From positions 1 to 64,000 of the forward strand of contig NZ_JAHGAJ010000009.1 in NCBI RefSeq assembly GCF_030248535.1: a stretch of 64,000 nucleotides of DNA, given 5' to 3'. Made by a program: the position numbers and the translations under genes. Below the pieces are notes generated by a model, which was not told the DNA's origin, searched no databases, and was given only the letters and a program-made list of their open reading frames with translations. Source of the DNA: Vibrio sp. D404a. GTDB lineage: Bacteria > Pseudomonadota > Gammaproteobacteria > Enterobacterales > Vibrionaceae. Every line of letters begins with the position of its first letter. Position 1 is the stretch's first letter. Shown here piece by piece: positions 1-8,472 of the stretch.

Positions 1-407
1 GGTGATTGGCTATATATTTTGTGTGAACAATAAAGGTTCACTAACAACGTCAGTTGGCTAGGTGACCCTCGGCTTAAGAAGGGTCACTTATCTTAATGCA
101 CTATGCGTGCCAACTTTTAAAACCCCATTTTACTACGCATCAGCACACTTATTGGCCGTTTGACAGCGGTTCATTTGCAATATGAAATTGCATTTTGCAA
201 TCAATACTAATAACGCTAGTGATTATGTTGTTATTACTGTGTTCCGATGAACTTTTTATTAAGTCACTTTCAACCGGAACTAGACTCAAATTACATAATC
301 AATACGTAATACATTGAAAATAAACATCAATTGAGTACCAGCCAAAAAAAACGCAAACATGATTTAATCAGTTTGCGTTTTTTGTTTGTTATCTTATCGA
401 TACATCA
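1..407. other. Intergenic region before rhlE
   Basis: I see no convincing gene here. The region holds a hairpin at 62-87 (GTGACCCT paired with AGGGTCAC, then TTATCTT), which may terminate a gene lying to the left of the window. It also holds three TGCAAT/ATTGCA half-sites at 176-201 that look like an operator, and the terminator of rhlE at 345-384. The rest is AT-rich and unstructured as far as I can tell. Confidence 0.5.
345..384 (-). terminator. Rho-independent terminator of rhlE, possibly bidirectional
   Basis: AAAACGCAAAC pairs with GTTTGCGTTTT around a short AT-rich loop. A-runs and T-runs flank it on both sides, so it could stop transcription in either direction. It lies just past the rhlE stop codon. 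Confidence 0.85.
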
Positions 408-2060
408 CTAGCGAGCGTTTGGCTTGCTGTGACCGCCTGGTTTTGGCTTGTTGCGATTACCGGTGTTTGGTTTGCCCGAAGATGCAGAACCTTTAGGCCC
501 ATAGCTTGCGCCGTAACCTGATTTACCTTGACTCGGCTTTGATTTTCCACCGTTTTGTTTATTGGTAGATGGTCTCTTTGAAGACGACTGCGTTGGTGAT
601 GGCTTTTTACCTTTCTCAGCAGGGTTCGAGTTCGACGCTGAACTGTTTAGAGGCTTCTTACCTTTACCACGTTTAAAGTTGCTTCCATTGTTCTTAACCG
701 AAGCTTCGTCGGCCCCGTGACCTTGCGTCTTAGGCGCTGCAGATGGCTGACGCTTTGGCGCAGGACCTGTACCCGGTGCGTGACGCTTGTTTTTGCCAAC
801 AGGCTTGTGACCACGTGCATTCTCTGATGAACGCTGGCCATCAGAATGTTCTGTTCTTGGCTTCTTAGGTTTTTTCGGTTTCTTAGTCTTGATTGGACGT
901 GTATCAAGCTTAGATTCAGGCAGCTTGTTTACTGGGCTAAAACCTTCCAGTTCGCGGCGTTCTAAAACTTGTTGAATCAAGCGCTCGATACCAAACAGTT
1001 CAGAGGCTTCATCCGCACACACTAGCGAGATCGCTTTACCCACCTCACCTGCACGACCTGTACGTCCAATACGGTGTACATAGTCTTCCGAAACATGTGG
1101 CAAGTCGAAGTTAACAACTTGAGGTAGTTGAGGGATATCGATACCACGCGCGGCGATATCCGTTGCGACCAGCACTCTTACCTGACCAGTTTTAAAGTTC
1201 TCTAGAGCTTTGGTTCGCGCACCTTGGCTTTTGTTGCCGTGAATTGGGGCCGCAGTGATACCTTGGTCATCAAGGAAACGCGCCAGCTTGTTTGCGCCGT
1301 GTTTTGTTTTGCTAAACACAAGCACTTGCTGCCAATCATTATCTTTGATCAGCTTAGCTAGCATCGGTGCTTTTTTCTTCTTATCCGCAGGGTAAATGCT
1401 CTGCTCAACTGTTTTCGCCGTTGAGTTAGCTGGGTTTACTGAGATTTCTACTGGGTTGTTCACCAATCCTTTTGCAAGGCTACGAATCTCATCAGAAAAG
1501 GTTGCAGAGAAGAGTAGGTTTTGGCGTTTCTTAGGTAAGAAGGCTAGGATCTTGCGGATATCACGAATAAAGCCCATGTCCAACATGCGGTCTGCTTCAT
1601 CCAAAACCAGAATCTCAAGCTGATCAAAACGCACTGCATTTTGGTTGTAAAGATCCAATAGGCGTCCCGGCGTCGCGACCAACACATCACTACCTTTACG
1701 CAGTTTCTGCATTTGTGGGTTGATCTTCACCCCACCAAATACCACCGATGAAGTCAGTGGTAAATGAATCCCGTACTTCACAACACTGCCATTCACTTGT
1801 GCAGCCAACTCGCGAGTTGGTGTCAGCACCAATGCACGAACTTGGTTTGCACGGACACGTGGCCCGTTAGAAAGCAGCTCTAGAATAGGTAGCGTGAAGC
1901 CTGCGGTTTTACCTGTACCAGTTTGAGCGGCGGCCATGACATCCTTTCCTTTTAGAACCGCTGGAATCGCTTTTTCTTGGATAGGTGATGGCTTGTCATA
2001 ACCTTGTGCTTCAATCGCTTTTAGGATTGGTGCAGAAAGGCCTAGGGAGGTAAAACTCAT
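408..2060 (-). CDS. rhlE: DEAD-box ATP-dependent RNA helicase RhlE
   Basis: This is an RNA helicase that unwinds short duplexes using ATP, with roles in ribosome assembly and RNA turnover. All core motifs are visible: Q-motif region near residues 9-32, AAQTGTGKT (motif I, 44-52), PTRELAAQ (81-88), DEAD (154-157), SAT (185-187), [10 protein letters not shown] (301-310) and HRIGRTGR (329-336). After about residue 390 comes a tail of some 160 residues rich in Lys, Pro, Ser, Asn and Gly, probably a disordered RNA-binding extension. The core and long basic tail match RhlE better than SrmB or DeaD. The gene is monocistronic, with its own terminator and a leader that may fold (2117-2150). Confidence 0.93.
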   Translation of the reverse strand: MSFTSLGLSAPILKAIEAQGYDKPSPIQEKAIPAVLKGKDVMAAAQTGTGKTAGFTLPILELLSNGPRVRANQVRALVLTPTRELAAQVNGSVVKYGIHLPLTSSVVFGGVKINPQMQKLRKGSDVLVATPGRLLDLYNQNAVRFDQLEILVLDEADRMLDMGFIRDIRKILAFLPKKRQNLLFSATFSDEIRSLAKGLVNNPVEISVNPANSTAKTVEQSIYPADKKKKAPMLAKLIKDNDWQQVLVFSKTKHGANKLARFLDDQGITAAPIHGNKSQGARTKALENFKTGQVRVLVATDIAARGIDIPQLPQVVNFDLPHVSEDYVHRIGRTGRAGEVGKAISLVCADEASELFGIERLIQQVLERRELEGFSPVNKLPESKLDTRPIKTKKPKKPKKPRTEHSDGQRSSENARGHKPVGKNKRHAPGTGPAPKRQPSAAPKTQGHGADEASVKNNGSNFKRGKGKKPLNSSASNSNPAEKGKKPSPTQSSSKRPSTNKQNGGKSKPSQGKSGYGASYGPKGSASSGKPNTGNRNKPKPGGHSKPNAR

Positions 2061-2116
2061 AGATTAATGTCTCAGTTAACGAAAAGGTAAGCTCAGTGCG
2101 AGATGCGCCTGGGCTG

Positions 2117-2150
2117 TGTAACGCTAAATCGTGACCAGCATCGCGTTACA
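2117..2150 (-). promoter_or_regulatory. Hairpin in the rhlE leader
   Basis: TGTAACGC pairs perfectly with GCGTTACA across an 18-base loop, 57-90 bases upstream of the rhlE start. Autoregulated or cold-responsive leaders are known for some DEAD-box genes. Here only the inverted repeat is seen, and no function is shown. Confidence 0.35.
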
Positions 2151-2210
2151 GAGCGCGGTATTCTGAGGCTTTTAACCAAATTCAGCAACTAAATTCTAAA
2201 TCTAGTTTCA

Positions 2211-3563
2211 TTAACTTGCGCGCTTTCTCTGGTACATTTTTTCATCAGCTGCTTTTAGCAACTCATCGACATCTCGATAGACTTCGGTGTAAGCCACCCA
2301 ACCGATACTGACATCCAGAGAAATCTCTCTTCCATCAAACTGTACTGGTCGCAAACAGATGTCCCGTTCAAGCTTGCTACGGATTGAAAGCAAATGCTGA
2401 TCGTCATGCACGCGCGGTAACAAAATCAAGAATTCATCTCCCCCCATACGAGCAACGATATCGGAGCTTCTTAGTACTCCACGGATTCGCTTAGCGACTT
2501 CCACCAGCACCTTGTCACCGGCAGCATGCCCATAGGTATCATTGATCGACTTAAAGCCATCAAGGTCAATGTTCATGACAGCAAAATGCTCTGAGCCATT
2601 ACGTTGCGCATTTTTAAACGCCATTTTAAGGCTGTACATAAAGTAGCGTCGGTTAGGCAGCATAGTAAGTTCGTCATGCATCGACCGCCCATGTGCTATC
2701 GTGTAGAGTCGATAGATCATAAAGTAAGCCAGCGACAACAGCAGCAAAAGGGTATAACCGATAATTCGAACAATGTGAACTCTTATCCATGGAACGTCCA
2801 TCAGCACATTGTCGTCACCTGCAAGTGCGAGAAACCACCCTCCGTAAGGAAAGTTCGCCATCTCGGTCGCAAAGGCGTTGTTAAACACAGTTTCACTGCC
2901 ATAGAACACCGCGCCATCCTTGCCCGCGCTATTAAAGCCTCGAATCGCAAATTGATATCGGTTCTCCAACTGCGCTGCACCAGCGTCTTTGAGTATGGAT
3001 TCTAGGCTGATAACCGCACTGGAAACGCCCCAATACTCTTGATTGAATGGAGGATCCATGAAGATGGGTGTACGAGTGATAAGCGCCCAGCCCCCCTGAA
3101 AGAGCTCGACAGGGCCTGAGATAAAGGTTTTTCCGATTTTTCGAGCCTGAACAACCGAAAACCACTGCTCAGGGTGATCTCGATAATCGATGCCTAGTAT
3201 GCTCTCGTTACCTTCGCGAGGATAAACAAAGCTAAGCACATCGTTTTGAGCCAGTCCTATCAACTGGATATGAGAGCCGTCTTGAATGATGCTGTCTGCA
3301 ATCTTATTCCACTCTTGAGTACTGCCTTGTGGGGCAATGGCGACCTGTGTCGACATACCATTAAGCAGATACATGTCAGTGACAATTACCGCCTCGATGC
3401 GAGAGCGAACAATCGACAGCTGTTTTTGTGCCTCTGAAAAGGATTCATTTTTTAAGAAAGCTATCTGTTTTTGGTGGAAAATCTCAACCGCACTTATCGT
3501 CGTTAGCAAAAATAAACAAGACAATATCCTGGCAGACCACTGCTTGCTTGAACGATTCGTCAT
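2211..3563 (-). CDS. Membrane-bound diguanylate cyclase with periplasmic sensor
   Basis: This protein probably makes cyclic di-GMP from two GTP at the inner membrane. A first transmembrane segment lies near residues 11-28, a periplasmic Cache-like region of about 230 residues follows, and a second segment lies at about 265-288. The GGDEF domain fills the C-terminal 160 residues. The active site is intact (GGDEF, 374-378), and an RSSD inhibitory site sits five residues before it, so product feedback inhibition is expected. The start is supported by an AGGGGGA ribosome-binding site before the ATG. Its ligand is unknown. The next gene, at 3877, is divergent. Confidence 0.88.
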   Translation of the reverse strand: MTNRSSKQWSARILSCLFLLTTISAVEIFHQKQIAFLKNESFSEAQKQLSIVRSRIEAVIVTDMYLLNGMSTQVAIAPQGSTQEWNKIADSIIQDGSHIQLIGLAQNDVLSFVYPREGNESILGIDYRDHPEQWFSVVQARKIGKTFISGPVELFQGGWALITRTPIFMDPPFNQEYWGVSSAVISLESILKDAGAAQLENRYQFAIRGFNSAGKDGAVFYGSETVFNNAFATEMANFPYGGWFLALAGDDNVLMDVPWIRVHIVRIIGYTLLLLLSLAYFMIYRLYTIAHGRSMHDELTMLPNRRYFMYSLKMAFKNAQRNGSEHFAVMNIDLDGFKSINDTYGHAAGDKVLVEVAKRIRGVLRSSDIVARMGGDEFLILLPRVHDDQHLLSIRSKLERDICLRPVQFDGREISLDVSIGWVAYTEVYRDVDELLKAADEKMYQRKRAS

Positions 3564-3876
3564 ACTTCGTTCCCCCTGCTCTGTCTATTTTTGTATGTTT
3601 ATCGCCCTAAAATAAGGCTAAATAAACATCAATCACTACTTTTTGCTCTCGTTTATCTCATAGTATGCAGCTAACAGGCCAAAAATCTATAACTTGTAAA
3701 ATCCACATGTAAATAGTGAGCTTTTCATCACCAATAAACATTTATAGAAGTTATTACTTTGCTGCAAGTTGTTTGTGTGAGCTATAAAATAACAACAAGC
3801 TGACCAAACACTTACATTGTGAGTATGGCTCAATGCTATTTTCTTTTACTCTCTTTCTTAGTTCGGTACCTTTGAT
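3564..3876. promoter_or_regulatory. Divergent intergenic promoter region
   Basis: This stretch separates the diguanylate cyclase (leftward) from the exported protein at 3877 (rightward). It is AT-rich and must hold both promoters. TTGTTTGTGTGAGCTATAAAA near 3770 resembles a sigma70 promoter for the rightward gene, but spacing is imperfect. No small gene is evident. Confidence 0.35.
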
Positions 3877-5043
3877 ATGAAGCTAAAAACAATAACACTC
3901 TGTATTTTGCTATCGACAACCGCTGTCGCAGGCGCTTACGCCGAGCAAAATGCAATCTTAGAAAACGCCAATCAAAGCAACTCTAACGCTTCGCAGCAAC
4001 TCAACGCTTCGCATAACCTGGACGCCTCTAACCAAGAAAGCTTCAAAGCCTCTGCAGACATCATAAGAAATACCTACGAAAGCCAACTTTACACCCTAGC
4101 TGCTTTTAAAGAAGGCCATTATGGCGTTCGTATGTTCCGACAAACGCAAGATGAAAAATATGCGGCAGCTGTATGGAGTGACATGGCACGTGTTGCTAGC
4201 AAACTAAGTCGCCTTTCTAACGACGTCTACACTCAAGAAGAGATCGTTCTCTATTCAGAAAAACGCATCTCTTCATATTTAGATGAAGAAGATGAGCGCA
4301 GCGTTCGTCGTTACAACATCACCAAGCATATGCCAGAGTATCTATTCTTAGGTGTTGACTTACTGGGATCGATGGCTCGTGCCAACGAATACGGCTTAGA
4401 ACATCTCAATGACGACAAACTAAGAGAGATTATCCGTCGTTACGACTTCTCAACATACGTCAACAATGAGGATATGGTGAAAGCATGGGCTGCACAGTTG
4501 GCAAACCAAGTGTATTGGTTGCGTCAACTTGGTGAGCAAGATGTTGTTGATGAATTCGTTACAACATTCAAATCCGCCTACCCTGATAGCCAAGACAAAA
4601 AGCTCTCGACTCAGCAGTATGGTAATAAGATATACGGAATGACCCACATCATTTTCGGTGACTCGGAGTACTATCAACACCAAGTGAGTGAAAAAGAGCA
4701 CCAATGGATATACGACTATTTCCGAGAAAACATCGACACCATTTTGCTGCGTGCGAAAGAGGACGTGATAGCTGAAGTCGGTTTGACCTTCTTGCTGGCA
4801 GGTTTAGAAGATGACCCCGTTGTTGAGAAAACCCGCCTTGCAATTCAGGCTTCAATAGACAAGCAACAAGGTATGATTCCATCCATCACCGGTGATTTCG
4901 ACTTAGAGTATGGCGAGCATAGAAATGTTCTCGCAATCATGCTGCTCGATTGGCAACAGGTGAATGAAGCCCCAACATTTCAAAAGCACCCTAAAGTGTT
5001 CAGCAACTTGCCATACGGCTTAGTGGAAAACAAACCACATTAA
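3877..5043 (+). CDS. Exported protein of unknown function, DUF3541-like
   Basis: The first 22 residues form a signal peptide ending near AYAEQ, so the product is probably periplasmic. A short Asn/Ser-rich stretch (about 24-50) follows, with repeats such as NASQQ and NASHN. The remaining 340 residues are helical and Trp/Tyr-rich, with no catalytic motif I recognise. The whole resembles the uncharacterised DUF3541 family of vibrios, but this is from memory and unsearched. It could be an alpha-helical toroid related to carbohydrate-active proteins. It is monocistronic, with a hairpin shortly after the stop codon. Confidence 0.6.
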   Translation: MKLKTITLCILLSTTAVAGAYAEQNAILENANQSNSNASQQLNASHNLDASNQESFKASADIIRNTYESQLYTLAAFKEGHYGVRMFRQTQDEKYAAAVWSDMARVASKLSRLSNDVYTQEEIVLYSEKRISSYLDEEDERSVRRYNITKHMPEYLFLGVDLLGSMARANEYGLEHLNDDKLREIIRRYDFSTYVNNEDMVKAWAAQLANQVYWLRQLGEQDVVDEFVTTFKSAYPDSQDKKLSTQQYGNKIYGMTHIIFGDSEYYQHQVSEKEHQWIYDYFRENIDTILLRAKEDVIAEVGLTFLLAGLEDDPVVEKTRLAIQASIDKQQGMIPSITGDFDLEYGEHRNVLAIMLLDWQQVNEAPTFQKHPKVFSNLPYGLVENKPH

Positions 5044-5070
5044 GCACTCGCAGTCCTTTCATCAATACAA

Positions 5071-5098
5071 CAAACCCAAGCCTGTCGCTTTGGGTTTG
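5071..5098 (+). terminator. Probable terminator after the DUF3541-like gene
   Basis: CAAACCCA at 5071-5078 pairs with TGGGTTTG at 5091-5098. The T-run after it is weak, so termination efficiency is uncertain. It also lies between convergent genes. Confidence 0.5.
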
Positions 5099-5144
5099 TC
5101 GTATGGTGGTGTCTAATAGGAGCTGTATTATAGGACTTGAAGTA

Positions 5145-5759
5145 TTAGTTAGCCTTTGGCTTTGTCATCACAATGGTAAAGTCACCATCGCAATAGCCAT
5201 CCACTAACCTGACATCCTCACACAGCGTTTTGCAGAACCGATAAACCCCTTGAGGGTGGTAACTAACAAGCAACTGACGTGCGGGATAGTAGTGCTTGTC
5301 GAGCAAATTAAATACCACCGCTTTATCAGCCAATGCATACATGCGTGTGATCATGGATGTTAAGTAATGTTCATTGTTTGAAGCGTAATTAAGAGAGCCA
5401 CTCGCCACAACCACGTCATGAGGATTGAGACTAAGCGTGCTGATATCGCCGCGCTTGAAATGACACGCTGGGCTCTGATGAAGAGCTTTGGCTTGTTGAA
5501 TGAAGTTAGCGTGTTGCTCTACCCCTAGGTAGGAATGGATGGCGTATTGTGACGTTAAGAAAGGATACAAATCGCCATAACCGCACCCGAGATCAAGCAC
5601 AGAACAGCCTTCAAACTCTACATTGCTGGCAATCGCTGCAAAACGCGAGTGCTGTGAGTCGCGATCCGTCCAACCGAGTGAACGCGCTTTATCTTCAGGC
5701 CAGCGCTTAGACTGCTTTCTGTGGTACCAATAAACGCGGAGCCTATCATACCAGTGCAT
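5145..5759 (-). CDS. Class I SAM-dependent methyltransferase
   Basis: A Rossmann-fold methyltransferase of 204 residues. Motif I is clear (VLDLGCGYGDL, in the first third of the protein), followed by an acidic residue at the end of the next strand (GVEQH) that should hold the SAM ribose. A later NLLDKHYYPARQ region may shape the substrate pocket. I chose the ATG at 5759 because GAGGAG lies seven bases upstream. An in-frame TTG at 5801 would add 14 residues but lacks such a site. The substrate cannot be inferred. The upstream small membrane protein gene at 5816 may be co-transcribed. Confidence 0.8.
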   Translation of the reverse strand: MHWYDRLRVYWYHRKQSKRWPEDKARSLGWTDRDSQHSRFAAIASNVEFEGCSVLDLGCGYGDLYPFLTSQYAIHSYLGVEQHANFIQQAKALHQSPACHFKRGDISTLSLNPHDVVVASGSLNYASNNEHYLTSMITRMYALADKAVVFNLLDKHYYPARQLLVSYHPQGVYRFCKTLCEDVRLVDGYCDGDFTIVMTKPKAN

Positions 5760-5815
5760 GACACGACTCCTCGCATGCTGAGCTGTCTCTGCTAACAACA
5801 AGATAATACATTCGG

Positions 5816-6088
5816 TTATGTTTCATGGCTTGTTCCGGGAAGATAACTACCAAGCTTATAGCCGATGGCATAACCAACCACAGCGACCGTAACGAAAACC
5901 ATCCCAGAAAACACATACGCGACCGTTGCCATGACGCCAGCCCCCCATACCACACTAAATACCAAGCCTAAATACGCCTCTTTAGGCCATTGCGTCACAG
6001 GAAAATGACTGTCACCCGCCAGTAAAACGATCAACGCTGACACGAACGAAACGGCAACCAACAAGCCAACACACACTCTTGCTTTCAT
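5816..6088 (-). CDS. Small inner-membrane protein, unknown function
   Basis: A 90-residue protein with three predicted membrane segments, near residues 5-24, 36-54 and 58-80, joined by short loops. It has no recognisable motif. It lies 56 bases upstream of the methyltransferase start on the same strand, so the two may form a small operon. I do not recognise the family. Confidence 0.6.
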   Translation of the reverse strand: MKARVCVGLLVAVSFVSALIVLLAGDSHFPVTQWPKEAYLGLVFSVVWGAGVMATVAYVFSGMVFVTVAVVGYAIGYKLGSYLPGTSHET

Positions 6089-6219
6089 AAAAAACCTTTA
6101 TTAAATAAAGCGATAAAACTCATCTTTAAGTTTCTACGCACGCTTAAAGTATATATTAGTTGCCTCTACCTCACTATTCCCCTAACGAGCGATACAGCGT
6201 CTTTTCAATAAGATAACTG

Positions 6220-6265
6220 CAGCAACAAAAAACGGGCACTCAGGGAGATACCTGAGTGCCCGTTA
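6220..6265 (-). terminator. Probable terminator after the nucleoside transporter
   Basis: AACGGGCACTCAGG and CCTGAGTGCCCGTT form a near-perfect 14-base-pair stem around a short loop (about 6230-6264). On the leftward strand the stem is followed by TTTTTTGTTGC, as expected of an intrinsic terminator. Confidence 0.85.
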
Positions 6266-6294
6266 AAGACAGGTACAGCTCTGTTTAGCCGCGC

Positions 6295-7503
6295 TTATAG
6301 CAAGATAAAGATGCCCGCTAGACATGCACTCATCAGGTTAGCCAGCGTGCCCGCAGCAACCGCTTTAAGACCCAAGTTTGCAACCTCAGCACGACGCTCC
6401 GGAGCAATCACACCGATAGAACCTAACTGAATCGCAATTGAACCGATGTTGGCAAAGCCACACAGTGCAAAAGTAATGATGACTTGGCTGTGCTCAGACA
6501 ACAGTGCTTTGTTCTCAACAAAGTCGATGAAGGCAACAAACTCATTCATGATGATCTTTTGGCCAATGTAAGAACCCGCCATCAGAACTTCTTCACTTGG
6601 GATACCAATTACCCACGCCAATGGCGAGAACAGGTAGCCAAACACCGCTTGTAGCGTGATACCAGTGAAACCTAGTGTTTCACCCAAGCTCTCAAGACCC
6701 GTGTTCACCATCGCGATAACACTCACAAACGCAATCAGCATAGTACCCACCGCTACCGCGACTTTCATGCCGTTCATTGCGCCGCTTGCCAATGCATCAA
6801 TCACGTTGCTTTGATCAGCCTTGTCTAGCTCAATGTTTTCATAGTTACTTGGGGTATCTAACTCTGGAACAATAATCTTAGCCATAAGCAGGCTACCAGG
6901 CGCTGCCATGAAGCTTGCTGCAATCAGATATTTAAGCTCAACACCTAGACCTGCATAGCCACCCAACACACTGCCCGCAACCGATGCCATACCACCAGCC
7001 ATAACCGCAAACAGTTCTGAACGAGTCATTGATTTTAAGAAGGGACGAATAAGAAGTGGCGACTCGCCTTGAGATAGGAAGATATTGCCTGTTGCAACTA
7101 ATGATTCTGCTTTACTGGTGCCTAGAAGCTTTTGCACCGCACCGCCTAGAACTTGAATCACTTTCTGCATCACACCAAGATAGTAAAGTGCAGAGATCAG
7201 CGCGCTGAAGAAGATGATGATTGGCAGTACACGTACAGCGAAGATAAACCCTTCTGTCGCAAGGCCACCGAATAGGAATGATATACCCGCATCCGCAAAG
7301 CCAAGCAGGCTTGATACGCCACTACTTAAGCTGGTTAGCGCCATTTGTCCCCAAGGGAAGTACAGCACCAAGGCTGCGAAACTGATTTGAAGCAAGAAGG
7401 CACGAATGACTGTTTTCCAGTTGATTGCCGAACGGCTCTCAGATAGCAGGTACGCGCAAGCAATTAGTGCAAAAACACCAACAAAACCAAATAAAATATT
7501 CAT
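6295..7503 (-). CDS. Concentrative nucleoside transporter (NupC/CNT family)
   Basis: A 402-residue inner-membrane symporter that takes up nucleosides with protons or sodium ions. The sequence is hydrophobic throughout and carries the CNT hallmarks: G-rich hairpin regions such as LSQGESPLLIRPFL, the MAGGMASVAGSVLGGYAGLG segment, the conserved GIPSEEVLMAGSYIGQK and, near the end, GFANIGSIAIQLGS. Length matches NupC. The start follows TAGGAC six bases upstream. A leader of several hundred bases precedes it, with a strong inverted repeat and a 39-codon ORF ending 18 bases before this start, so expression may be controlled at leader level. Confidence 0.92.
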   Translation of the reverse strand: MNILFGFVGVFALIACAYLLSESRSAINWKTVIRAFLLQISFAALVLYFPWGQMALTSLSSGVSSLLGFADAGISFLFGGLATEGFIFAVRVLPIIIFFSALISALYYLGVMQKVIQVLGGAVQKLLGTSKAESLVATGNIFLSQGESPLLIRPFLKSMTRSELFAVMAGGMASVAGSVLGGYAGLGVELKYLIAASFMAAPGSLLMAKIIVPELDTPSNYENIELDKADQSNVIDALASGAMNGMKVAVAVGTMLIAFVSVIAMVNTGLESLGETLGFTGITLQAVFGYLFSPLAWVIGIPSEEVLMAGSYIGQKIIMNEFVAFIDFVENKALLSEHSQVIITFALCGFANIGSIAIQLGSIGVIAPERRAEVANLGLKAVAAGTLANLMSACLAGIFILL

Positions 7504-7521
7504 AAATTGTCCTAGAGATCC

Positions 7522-7641
7522 TTAAAGAGTAAACATGAGCCAAGCGAATGACATCAAAGGAAAAGGACAAAGAATCGCGAGCAATACGCTACGCGAAGAG
7601 GGCGTTAACAAAGTTAACGAATGTAACAACGAGTTGTTCAT
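7522..7641 (-). CDS. Candidate 39-residue leader peptide upstream of the nucleoside transporter
   Basis: Reading leftward from the ATG at 7641, the peptide begins MNNSLLHSLTLLTP and ends FAWLMFTL. It is strongly hydrophobic with one probable membrane segment. AAGGTGA lies six bases before the ATG, a better ribosome-binding site than many real genes here have. It stops 18 bases before the transporter start, which suits translational coupling or attenuation. It could equally be a chance ORF in a leader. Confidence 0.45.
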   Translation of the reverse strand: MNNSLLHSLTLLTPSSRSVLLAILCPFPLMSFAWLMFTL

Positions 7642-7650
7642 GTAAGATCA

Positions 7651-7730
7651 CCTTATACAAGCAGTGGAACGCAGCTGGTCCGGTCCGTGGGGTCATTCAC
7701 ATATCCATGTGACGGCTTGTATTGGCTAAG
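7651..7730 (-). promoter_or_regulatory. Structured leader RNA upstream of the nucleoside transporter
   Basis: ATACAAGC (7714-7721 read leftward) pairs with GCTTGTAT (7655-7662) and encloses about 50 bases that can form CACAT-GGAT-ATGTG and further GC-rich pairings. The arrangement resembles a multi-branched RNA domain. It lies directly upstream of the leader peptide. I cannot match it to a known riboswitch class. Confidence 0.4.
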
Positions 7731-7864
7731 CACCGGCTTAAAACCGGAAGAGAAGTATAAACAACTTAATGAGACTTTCATCACATTTTTAAACGCAAAC
7801 GATCGCGCGGTCAAAGATTCATCAATTCGGTCGAATTTGATCGGAATGGGTGAGTTTTTCCATT

Positions 7865-7896
7865 AAAAAAAGCGACAATTTTCACTGTCGCTTTTC
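7865..7896 (-). terminator. Rho-independent terminator after the 37-codon gene
   Basis: AAAAGCGACA pairs with TGTCGCTTTT around an eight-base loop. On the leftward strand it is followed by TTTTTTTAATGG. It ends the BamE-like gene and small membrane peptide operon before the transporter leader. Confidence 0.85.
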
Positions 7897-7909
7897 ATGA
7901 CTTTTAGCT

Positions 7910-8023
7910 TTATGGCACATACGTCCAGCGAATTAAAACAATTCCAATCACTATAATTAGGTAGCAGAACGTGACTTTATAACGTCCACGTTGCGAATTT
8001 ACGCGATTTGTTCCAACTTTCAT
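7910..8023 (-). CDS. 37-residue single-pass membrane peptide
   Basis: The ATG at 8023 lies six bases after the stop codon of the BamE-like gene. The peptide starts MKVGTNRVNSQRGRYK, followed by one hydrophobic span (FCYLIIVIGIVLI) and a short tail RWTYVP. The basic N-terminus suggests it stays in the cytoplasm (N-in). Tight coupling to the upstream gene and the terminator 14 bases after the stop make a real gene likely. I do not recognise the family. Confidence 0.6.
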   Translation of the reverse strand: MKVGTNRVNSQRGRYKVTFCYLIIVIGIVLIRWTYVP

Positions 8024-8029
8024 TTATCA

Positions 8030-8356
8030 TCATTCAACCAATTGAAAGTCGTATCGACCATCGTTTTCTGCTCGCTCTCTAATCAATAACACGTCTTCGT
8101 GGAAGGTCAGTGCGAGTAATTGATCACTATATTCGTACAGGTAAGAGACCGAATGTTGTTTGTTGAGTACCTGTTTTGGCTTTCCCAGAAGGGCAATAAC
8201 TTGTTCTCTGGTCGTGCGCTTTTCAATCAGCAATTCAAGCTTTGCGGCATCAAACCGCTCTGGTCTCTCGATCATCTGACGCAACTCATCTGAAAACGAC
8301 ATCCAAACCGCTCCCATCAACAGAGCCAACAACATCAGCAATGATTTATTCAACAC
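8030..8356 (-). CDS. Membrane-anchored protein with BamE/SmpA-like repeat motif
   Basis: I start this at the GTG at 8356, which follows TTAGGAGAGG at good distance. This gives 108 residues rather than the 120 from an upstream start. A hydrophobic N-terminus (LLMLLALLMGAVWMSF) anchors it or acts as an uncleaved signal, and there is no lipobox cysteine. The segment TTREQVIALLGKPKQV is typical of SmpA/OmlA (BamE-like) domains, which often bind partner envelope proteins. The rest is short beta-rich sequence. It forms an operon with the 37-residue membrane peptide downstream. Assignment to BamE-like is by motif only. Confidence 0.6.
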   Translation of the reverse strand: MLNKSLLMLLALLMGAVWMSFSDELRQMIERPERFDAAKLELLIEKRTTREQVIALLGKPKQVLNKQHSVSYLYEYSDQLLALTFHEDVLLIRERAENDGRYDFQLVE

Positions 8357-8472
8357 AATACCTCTCCTAAACTCAATCTCGAAGGCTACCACTAAAGGGG
8401 TGTAAAGGCTGTAAGCTGTTGTAAGAGAGGATTCTATCCGTGTGGCATAACGTCATTGCCATGGCTTACCGA

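Noticed and set aside
7651..7730. A known purine, c-di-GMP, TPP or mini-ykkC riboswitch
   Set aside because: None of the conserved loop sequences of these classes could be found; only a generic branched structure remains.
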